Translations under genes and position numbers: made by a program
Shown: positions 1 through 6,000 of the stretch, in pieces
How positions within the stretch are numbered: the stretch's first letter is position 1
How the letters are laid out: each line of letters opens with the position of its first letter
The notes under the pieces: generated by a model
What the model saw: only the letters and a program-made list of their open reading frames with translations
Told to the model about the DNA's origin: nothing
Database searches by the model: none
Source: CAZMJG01 sp964576365
Lineage (GTDB): Bacteria; Patescibacteriota; Microgenomatia; UBA1406; GWC2-37-13
Length of the DNA: 8,022 nt
Direction: 5' to 3'
Assembly (NCBI GenBank): GCA_964576365.1
Contig: CAZNUT010000045.1
Location: forward strand, 1 to 8,022

Positions 1-71
1 ATTCCGATGAGTCCGGCTATGATAACAAAGCGATATCGATTGGTGAGTTCGTGTAATATGTCGAGATTCAT
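1..71 (-). CDS. 5' end of a probable membrane protein (partial)
   Basis: An ATG at 71-69 on the minus strand opens a frame that runs 23 codons to the window edge without a stop. The product begins MNLDILHELTNRYRF and continues VIIAGLIGI, which is a short polar N-terminus, an Arg-Tyr-Arg patch, then the start of a hydrophobic helix. This is the usual look of a membrane protein with its N-terminus inside the cell. It lies downstream of the lysozyme-like gene on the same strand, separated by a 116-nt spacer holding a palindromic repeat. No Shine-Dalgarno site precedes it. A CATAAC hexamer 7 nt before the ATG could be a -10 box of a leaderless transcript. The family cannot be named from so few residues. 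Confidence 0.5.
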   Translation of the reverse strand, partial: MNLDILHELTNRYRFVIIAGLIG

Positions 72-82
72 TTAAGTTGTTA

Positions 83-147
83 TGTCATCCTGAACTTGAT
101 TCAGGATCTTTCATTTGATGAGATGCTGAATTAAATTCAGCATGACA
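83..147. repeat. Palindromic intergenic repeat, uninterrupted copy (two tandem hairpins)
   Basis: Two perfect 8-bp hairpins with 5-nt loops stand side by side: ATCCTGAA/TTCAGGAT at 87-107 and ATGCTGAA/TTCAGCAT at 123-143. The outer ends TGTCAT...ATGACA also pair, so the whole 65 nt can fold as one cruciform-like unit. It fills most of the gap between the lysozyme-like gene and the left-edge gene. The same unit recurs at 1911-2011, where extra DNA interrupts it. No T-run follows on either strand, so it is called a repeat and not an intrinsic terminator. GTCATCCTGAAC-type palindromes are common in draft genomes of many uncultured bacteria. Confidence 0.8.
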
Positions 148-187
148 AAAATATAAAATTATAATTTCTACTTCGTATATATAAAAA

Positions 188-1036
188 CTACTTGAGTGAA
201 CAGAGATATTGGACTTGCTGACAATAGGTTCTTCGATCAAACTGTGGGTATATCAATGTACAGTTGCCATGATAGCTTCTCACTGCAATATCTATCGTTT
301 CTTGAGTCCAATTTACATCATTCGCTTGTGTCTTACTATTGATTTTTAGTTTTTTAGCACCTGCATAAGCTTGATCTCTCAAATTGCAGGGATTTGGATT
401 CCATGTGACGTTTTCGTAGCTCCGAATCGCATCTTTAAAGCTATTCCACGTACTTGAAGGACAAGCATCGCGACATTTACGCACACCAGCATTATCTTTC
501 CAACAGCAATTTGCACATCTTGTTGTGCCCAATTCATCAATGCCAGTTGTCATTTGTAGATGACCTTTTTCAGAGCAGGTGCCAAGAGCGCATTTAGGAT
601 TTACTTGCCCTGGGCTTGAATACTGTAATATTTCACCAGGGGATAATTTCCACGTGCTTCCCGATTCTATTTTTGAGACGGCATTGAGAACACACAGTGG
701 AATATTTAATTTTGCTGATACATATTTGTGTAATTCGTTAAGTGCGAGGAAGCTTTGATCCGGTGGAAGATTAAATGGGGGAGTAGGTCCACTAGTCACG
801 ATTGGTGTCGCTCCGGTTGGCTGACTAGGTAGAATGGGCTGAGTAGGAGTGTTTTCGCGAGGTTGACCAAATCCAAATATTTCATAGATTTTTTCTATCG
901 CTTCAGCATTTTTCTTTCTGATATGAGCATCGTACTCAGTTTTATGATAAGGAGATTTTTCTCCCGGCTCCCATGCAAATACTGTTGAATTGAGGAAAAG
1001 TAAAGAAATGGTTATGGTGAAGAAAAGAAATTTCAC
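188..1036 (-). CDS. Exported, cysteine-rich lysozyme/SLT-like (lytic transglycosylase fold) protein
   Basis: Probable secreted peptidoglycan-cleaving enzyme of 282 residues. Residues 1-21 are a signal peptide (hydrophobic core FLFFTITISLLFL, ending VFA). Residues 39-55, IRKKNAEAIEKIYEIFG, match a module in the nearby C39 peptidase. A Pro/Thr-rich linker covers about 60-92. The catalytic part (about 95-282) carries SLT/lysozyme-like signatures: SKIESG with candidate catalytic Glu124, GHLQMT at 158-163, and a late SYHGNC at 254-259 in the place of the family's AYNAG. It has 12 cysteines, including a dense CANCC cluster at 174-178, which suggests disulphides in the mature domain. The frame opens with GTG just after an in-frame TAA, so GTG at 1036 is the likely start. 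No Shine-Dalgarno site precedes it. The fold assignment is by motif only and activity is inferred. Confidence 0.75.
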   Translation of the reverse strand: MKFLFFTITISLLFLNSTVFAWEPGEKSPYHKTEYDAHIRKKNAEAIEKIYEIFGFGQPRENTPTQPILPSQPTGATPIVTSGPTPPFNLPPDQSFLALNELHKYVSAKLNIPLCVLNAVSKIESGSTWKLSPGEILQYSSPGQVNPKCALGTCSEKGHLQMTTGIDELGTTRCANCCWKDNAGVRKCRDACPSSTWNSFKDAIRSYENVTWNPNPCNLRDQAYAGAKKLKINSKTQANDVNWTQETIDIAVRSYHGNCTLIYPQFDRRTYCQQVQYLCSLK

Positions 1037-1040
1037 ATCA

Positions 1041-1110
1041 GTTTATAAAGTTTTTAAAGTTCATAAAGTCATAAGGTAGTTTTCAAGTTTGTCAGGTTTA
1101 TCAAGTTGTC
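1041..1110. repeat. Two short arrays of 9-nt degenerate tandem repeats
   Basis: The first array (1041-1076) reads GTTTATAAA, GTTTTTAAA, GTTCATAAA, GTCATAAGG, four units of 9 nt. The second (1084-1110) reads CAAGTTTGT, CAGGTTTAT, CAAGTTGTC, three units. They lie immediately upstream of the lysozyme-like gene, so they overlap its likely promoter. The spacer 1037-1351 (315 nt) holds these arrays and the three palindromic repeats that follow, and I see no gene in it. Confidence 0.6.
1042..1047 (-). promoter_or_regulatory. Possible -10 box for the lysozyme-like gene
   Basis: On the minus strand TATAAA lies 5 nt before the GTG start at 1036. This spacing would place the transcript start at or next to the start codon, giving a leaderless mRNA. 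No convincing -35 box is seen: the best is ATGACT with a long 19-nt spacer. The hexamer is also part of the 9-nt repeat array, so it may be chance. Confidence 0.3.
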
Positions 1111-1129
1111 TGTATAACGTTTTTTTGCT

Positions 1130-1198
1130 GTCATGCTGAGGTGAAACCGAAGCATCCAGGATTAAAAACACTGGATTCTTCGCTTTGCTCAGAATGAC
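1130..1198. repeat. Palindromic intergenic repeat, GTCATGCTGAG type
   Basis: A long imperfect hairpin. The outer arms GTCATGCTGAG and CTCAGAATGAC pair at 10 of 11 positions. The inner arms GAAGCATCCAG and CTGGATTCTTC also pair at 10 of 11, around a loop of about 11 nt. The T-run at 1120-1126 precedes the hairpin on the plus strand and reads as A-run after it on the minus strand, so it does not make a terminator in either direction. Confidence 0.75.
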
Positions 1199-1201
1199 AA
1201 T

Positions 1202-1246
1202 GAGGAGATTGCTTCGTCACACAAACACTGCTCCTCGCAATGACAA
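1202..1246. repeat. Palindromic intergenic repeat, GTCATTGCGAGGAGC type
   Basis: Read on the minus strand it begins TTGTCATTGCGAGGAGC and ends GACGAAGCAATCTCC, a pattern seen in many bacterial drafts. GAGGAG at 1202-1207 can pair with CTCCTC at 1231-1236, or ATTGC at 1208-1212 with GCAAT at 1237-1241. The two pairings are interleaved and so compete. It follows the 1130-1198 repeat with only 3 nt between. Confidence 0.65.
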
Positions 1247-1265
1247 CTAACAGACTAGTTGACCA

Positions 1266-1310
1266 GATCCTGAAACCCACCTCATCGGCGGACAAGCAAG
1301 TTCAGGATGA
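1266..1310. repeat. Palindromic repeat with a 22-nt mini-palindrome in its loop
   Basis: The stem ATCCTGAA (1267-1274) / TTCAGGAT (1301-1308) is the same as in the 83-147 repeat, but the loop is 26 nt instead of 5. The extra DNA (1276-1297) is GC-rich: arm CCCACC, loop TCATC, arm GGCGGA, tail CAAGC. Removing about 21 nt restores a loop of the usual size. The 22-nt piece matches the one inside the Clp gene at 5894-5915 at 18 of 22 positions. Confidence 0.7.
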
Positions 1311-1351
1311 CGTATACAAAACTGTTTTCTGTCGTCTGATTATCGTTTTGG

Positions 1352-1774
1352 CTACTCCACTACAACAAATCTCGTCAAGCCAATGGTTGGATAGTTCGTT
1401 TGCAGCCAGCTGGTAAATATTTCTCGAGATTGTTCTTTGGGTTCGCTCAGTTTCACCTCAAATACGTCATCCGTATAATTGTAACTCAAAAAGAAAGTGC
1501 CACCATCAAATGGCAGTCTGTTGCGCAGTTCAAAAGCCTGATTTGTTTTCTCCAGCTCTTCTGCAGTGGGATTGTCATCGCGAGCCCCGGTCTGGACTGC
1601 AGGCTCGAGGGTGATAGTTGTTTCTTCAGGAGAAGAAATAGTAGGCGAAAGATTATTTGTATTATTGGGGGGTGCTGATGTTCGAGTGAAGACGTATAAA
1701 AGGATCAAAATCACTAGGAGTGAAATACCAAGAGAAACGAACAGGATTTTTTTGTATTGATGTATGAATTCCAT
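1352..1774 (-). CDS. Small single-pass membrane protein, function unknown
   Basis: A 140-residue protein that I do not recognise. Residues 1-9 are polar with two lysines, residues 10-29 form one strong transmembrane helix (ILFVSLGISLLVILILLYVF), and a Ser/Thr/Pro-rich stretch (30-60) acts as a linker. The C-terminal 75 residues look like a small folded domain: LPFDGGTFFLSYNY, then DDVFEVKLSEP, then WLQTNYP near the end, an alternation of strands with one helix. The helix lacks a clear signal-peptidase site, so a membrane-anchored, outward-facing domain is the likely topology. The ATG at 1774 is the first start in the frame. No Shine-Dalgarno site precedes it. It lies between two exported hydrolases on the same strand, with repeat-filled gaps of about 280-315 nt, so separate transcription is possible. 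Confidence 0.75.
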   Translation of the reverse strand: MEFIHQYKKILFVSLGISLLVILILLYVFTRTSAPPNNTNNLSPTISSPEETTITLEPAVQTGARDDNPTAEELEKTNQAFELRNRLPFDGGTFFLSYNYTDDVFEVKLSEPKEQSREIFTSWLQTNYPTIGLTRFVVVE

Positions 1775-1785
1775 TTTAGTTTTTC

Positions 1786-1878
1786 AATCATGTTTGTCGC
1801 TCGCTTCATACCGTCAGTGCTCGAACCGGCGGCAGGCTGGAAAAATTCTGCGCGCTGCCGGTGCCCTTCACTCGCGAC
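1786..1878. repeat. Probable degenerate GC-rich inverted repeat
   Basis: GTCGC at the left end pairs with GCGAC at the right end, and ACCGGC (1825-1830) pairs with GCCGGT (1856-1861), with a GGCAGGC motif at 1831 and an AT-rich centre AAAAATTC. The remaining arm positions match poorly. The stretch is more GC-rich than the coding DNA around it. It looks like a decayed relative of the other palindromic repeats. The spacer 1775-2055 holds this and the 1911-2011 repeat, and I see no gene in it. Confidence 0.35.
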
Positions 1879-1910
1879 AGTTATATATTAACAGGACTTA
1901 CGCAGAAATC

Positions 1911-2011
1911 GTCATCCCGAACTTGTTTCGGCCTGCCTGCCGGCAGACAGGGATCTTTAGTTTAACAGGATGCTGAAACCCTCCAGAGGAGGGCAGGCGA
2001 ATTCAGCATGA
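1911..2011. repeat. Palindromic repeat interrupted by two nested 20-nt mini-palindromes
   Basis: It aligns end to end with the uninterrupted repeat at 83-147 (GTCATCC.GAACTTG ... GATGCTGAA ... TTCAGCATGAC) but carries two extra blocks. Block A (1932-1951) has arms CCTGCC and GGCAGA, loop TGCC and tail CAGG, a near-perfect palindrome that splits TTTCG from GATCT. Block B (1979-1998) has arms CCCTCC and GGAGGG, loop AGA and tail CAGGC, and sits in the loop of the second hairpin. Both blocks leave the host repeat otherwise intact, which points to precise insertion. Confidence 0.75.
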
Positions 2012-2055
2012 CGATGAGCGTGACTTCTGATTCGAAATGAGATATTTATAATTAT

Positions 2056-3009
2056 TTAATTGATCCGTTTGACTCCAAAAGCCGCCCTATAAATCGCATC
2101 AGGCGTCTTGTACCTCATATAGTTTGTGTTTGGCTGTGTTGTCATATTTGATTCGTAGTAGGGATCGTACACCGTGAAATTATTATTGCCATCGACATTG
2201 GTAATCACTACAAAGTGGCCGATATTATTAAATTTTGCGAGCATCACGATCATCCAGCCAGCATCTGTATACTGTTTGATATACGGAGCAGCCTGATGAT
2301 ATGCAAAAGCCTGGCCACGAAAAATATAATCATTTGTGGTTTGAATTTTTAATGCTCCCTGTGTCCCAGAACTGCTTAATTTTTTAAAAAATGAGAATGA
2401 ATCCACAATCGATGTACCATCACATTGGACATAATAATTATTTGCCTTATATATGCTTAGCATCCGAATAGGTGTATAAGCAGGATCATTCAGAAGAGTG
2501 CTTGCGATGGTTGCTGTTGCTGTTATGCCACAGCCGGCATTGCACAGTGTACAACCTTGACGCATTACTGCGTTTTTATTTTCCGGCGAGCATTGACGAT
2601 AGTAGCGAATCTGGCCGAGATAGGGTTGAGGAGGAGCATAGGTGGGAGTCGGAAAAATACTTGTCGGGCTGAGTGACGGAAAAACTGTTAGTGGTACGGG
2701 TGAAACAAACGGTGTAATTGAAGTATTTGGTACCCCTAAAAATATATAATAAATTTCGCCAATCGCTTGTGCATTACGCTTTCTGATTGCTTCCTGAATT
2801 TTTTTCCGTATCTCTTGCATTCTATTTGCCGATACTCCATCATTTGTTCCAGGATCTTGAGTCATGCTGTCAGGATTACCATTATTCTGTATCTGCGCAA
2901 ATGTATTCTGATGGACAAAAAGAAACAGCAAAATAACCATCATAAAAATATAAATCCCTTTCAATGTTGACTTTTGATTCATACTTCCCCATAATGATTT
3001 TATGGCCAT
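2056..3009 (-). CDS. Exported C39-like (papain-fold) cysteine peptidase
   Basis: Numbered from the ATG at 3009 (317 residues). A signal peptide covers about 1-38, with hydrophobic core IYIFMMVILLFLFV and end NTFA. Residues 75-92, IRKRNAQAIGEIYYIFLG, repeat the module of the lysozyme-like protein. A Pro/Thr/Ser linker covers about 93-130. The C-terminal domain has the C39-like triad pattern: Cys160 in NAGCGITATAT, His265 in IGHFVVI, and Asp282 in VYDPYY. Extra cysteines lie near the active Cys (QGCTLC). It probably cleaves peptides or cell-wall stems outside the membrane; no ABC exporter is fused, unlike bacteriocin-processing C39 enzymes. The start is uncertain. The ATG at 3009 fits a leaderless promoter at 3017-3045. 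The ATG at 2982 has a weak GGGGA just upstream and gives a more usual 29-residue signal peptide. A TTG at 3027 is less likely. Confidence 0.78.
   Translation of the reverse strand: MAIKSLWGSMNQKSTLKGIYIFMMVILLFLFVHQNTFAQIQNNGNPDSMTQDPGTNDGVSANRMQEIRKKIQEAIRKRNAQAIGEIYYIFLGVPNTSITPFVSPVPLTVFPSLSPTSIFPTPTYAPPQPYLGQIRYYRQCSPENKNAVMRQGCTLCNAGCGITATATIASTLLNDPAYTPIRMLSIYKANNYYVQCDGTSIVDSFSFFKKLSSSGTQGALKIQTTNDYIFRGQAFAYHQAAPYIKQYTDAGWMIVMLAKFNNIGHFVVITNVDGNNNFTVYDPYYESNMTTQPNTNYMRYKTPDAIYRAAFGVKRIN
2967..2995 (+). promoter_or_regulatory. Sigma-70-type promoter for the Clp gene, leaderless geometry
   Basis: TTGACT (2967-2972, 5 of 6 to consensus), a 17-nt spacer, then CATAAT (2990-2995, 5 of 6). 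Six nucleotides later comes the A of the ATG at 3002, which is where transcription should begin. The mRNA would then be leaderless, which agrees with the absence of any Shine-Dalgarno site. The -35 box lies inside the signal-peptide codons of the divergent C39 peptidase. Confidence 0.6.
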
Positions 3010-6000
3010 ATTTGATTTTATACGCAAGCAGCCTACAAATGCAAACGGTGCTGCAGGGGCTCCTGTAAACTCTCAAAACGCAACAGGAGACAGGTACAAT
3101 CCACCGGTGGTGGCAGGTCAGGCTTATGGCGCTCCAACTGGACAACAACATACTATGTCAGCTGTCGGCAATCCTGTCATGCCATCTTATTCCGATGGTG
3201 CGGTTTTGTCACAACAACAATCCTATAACGGAATAGGCAATCCTGGTTCAGGACAATCATACAATGGTATTGGTGCGACTCCAGGTGGTGGTACACCATA
3301 TAATGGAATCGGTTCAACGCCATCAGGAGCAGCTCCTTACAATGGGATTGGTTCTCCTCCGGCAAATGCAATGTATACAAATAATATAGGTTCTCCTGTT
3401 GTCCCTCCTATGCAACAACGGGTATATAATCAGCAACTCAGCAACTCAGTGCCTCAGCAATTCAGCAATTCAGCTATTCAGAGTGACAGAAGCTCAATCT
3501 CTCAGCAAGCTGGAAATACAGGGGGACAGGGTGTTGGTCAGCAGACTGTTGTAAATAATGGTTCAACTCCTCAGCAGCTTAATAACTCAGCTATTCAGAG
3601 TGACAGAAGCTCAATCACTCAGACAGTTGGAAATATGCAAACTCAGAACGTTGGACAGCAATCCAATCAATCAGTGCCACCTACTATCAAACCAACGGCT
3701 TTGCAATCAAATATCACCAATGAAAAGCGCAATGAGTTAGATGTCATGACGCATCTCACTCAAAGATCAAATAAAGTTTTTCTTGAGGCGGACAAAAAGG
3801 CCAAGGAATTAAAAAATACGTATACCGATAGCGAACATTTGTTGCACGGATTAACACTGGATGGTGAAATATTTAAGATTCTCACTGATTTAAAGATCCA
3901 GCCGCAGATTATTCAACAGGAGCTTGCCAAATTATACAAAAAAGAAAACAGTATAGCGCCACCTCAAATATCACCTCGTGTCAAAAAAATTACAAGTGAC
4001 TCATTGCTGATCGCTCGCAAACTCGGTTATGAATTTATTTCCCCTGAGCATTTGCTTATTTCGCTAGTTGAAGAGGGAGAAGGTGTAGGCGCCAGAGTGC
4101 TCACCAAACTAGGGTTGCAAAAACAGGAGTTGTACAAAAAAGTTACTGGAAAATCTGAATCTCTTGCATGGAATGGCTCGGAGGCTTCAAAAGAACACGC
4201 AAAACAAGAACGTACCGCGCTACAGATGTATACGATCGATCTTACCCAAAAAGCAACAGAAGGACTTCTTGATCCAGTTGTCGAGCGATCTGATGTTATC
4301 GAGCGGGTTGTGCATATTTTATCCCGAAGAATCAAAAACAATCCTGCACTCATTGGTGAGCCAGGTGTCGGAAAAACAGCAGTAGTCGAAGGTCTGGCTC
4401 AGCGCATAGTTGCAAAGCAAGTACCTGAGAGTTTATTGGGAAAACGAATAATGGTTCTTGATCTTACTAGTGTGGTTGCAGGAGCTTCTCACCGAGGTGA
4501 GTTTGAAGAACGCATGAAGGCTCTTGTTGATGAACTTAAAGGAGCAAAAGGTCAGATCATCATGTTTATCGATGAAATGCACACTATGATGGGTGCAGGG
4601 AGTGGCGATGGCGCTCTTGATGCTTCTAATTTCATCAAGCCTGCTCTTGCACGAGGAGAAGTACAGCTCATAGGAGCTACAACTATCACAGAATATCGTA
4701 AATATATTGAAAAAGATGCTGCGCTTGAGCGGAGATTTCAGACAGTTGTTGTGCCTGAACCATCCGTTGAAGCAGCTATCAAGATGCTCAAGGCCGCACG
4801 TGATAGATATGAGGCATTTCATAAGGTCAAAATTCCAGATCCTGTTTTGGAGCTTTCAGTCAAATTGTCGAAACGTTATATTGGCGACAGATTTTTGCCA
4901 GATAAAGGTCTCGATCTTATGGATGAGGCTGCAGCATCAGTACGTCTTCCTCTTATTTCACTACCTGAAGAAATAAAATCCATTGAAGATCAGATAGCAA
5001 GATTAAAGCAAGAAGCGCAGGAGCATGAAGCTCAGGGTGAAAAAGTCCGTGTACGCATCATCAACTCAAAGATTGATGAAGCGACGGCAAAACTCAATGA
5101 AAAAAGAGATGAATATAATATGAAAAAAGCTCAAGCCACAACCGAAGTTACTGAAGAAATCATAAAAGATATTATTGCCCGTCGTACAGGTATTCCTATT
5201 TCGCGAATTTCTACTTCCGAAGGCGATCGGCTGGTGAATCTTGAGGATATTATTCATGGGCGTATGATTGATCAGGAGAGAGCTGTGAAGGCAGTTTCTC
5301 AAGCTATCCGCCGAGGAAGAGCTGGTTTAAAATCAAATAACAGACCTATTGGTAGTTTTGTATTTTTAGGCCCTACTGGTGTAGGAAAGACCGAACTTGC
5401 CAAAACATTATCCGAAGTACTTTTTGATGAAGAAGATGCAGTCATCCGTTTTGACATGACTGAGTACATGGAGCGACACGAAGTAGCAAAACTATTGGGT
5501 CCACCGCCTGGCTATGTAGGTTTTGAAGAAGGTGGTAAGCTGACCGAAGCAGTGAGGAGAAAACCATATTCCTTAGTATTGTTTGATGAAGTCGAAAAAG
5601 CACATCCAGACATTTTTAATATCTTGCTGCAAATTCTTGATGATGCCAGACTTACCGATAATAAAGGCCGGACAATTTCATTTAAAAATACGGTCATCAT
5701 CTGTACGTCAAATATCGGCACCCGTCTCATTCAAGAAGAGTTATTGAAGAGCGGGAAAAATGAAGTCAATGAACCCACAATGGTTTCTACCTATGTATTT
5801 ACTCCTCGAGGACGTGAAATTCTCAGCATCGGCAATAAATATTTTGAGCGTGATGGAGTGCAGATAGCTCAGATGAATCAGCCACAAGCGACTCCCTCCT
5901 CTTCGGAGGGCAAGCAGCAGCTCAGCGACCCAGCGACCCAGCCGTCATCAGAAGCCAATCAGCAAGGCCAAACTTCGACTACTCAAGCAGTATGGAATGA

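Noticed and set aside
83..147. The tandem hairpins as a rho-independent terminator for the lysozyme-like gene
   Set aside because: No U-run follows the stems on the minus strand, and the same unit occurs elsewhere as a repeat. A role in termination cannot be excluded.
1130..1312. A CRISPR array formed by the clustered repeats
   Set aside because: The three units differ in sequence and length, have no regular spacers, and are each self-palindromic.
1764..1976. A 70-codon plus-strand frame across the gap between the small membrane protein and the peptidase
   Set aside because: Its second half is a translation of the palindromic repeat, it has no domain-like pattern, and it overlaps the start of the minus-strand gene.
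2882..3151. An 89-codon minus-strand frame across the divergent promoter region
   Set aside because: It is antisense to the Clp 5' end and overlaps the peptidase signal-peptide codons in another frame, with no protein-like features.
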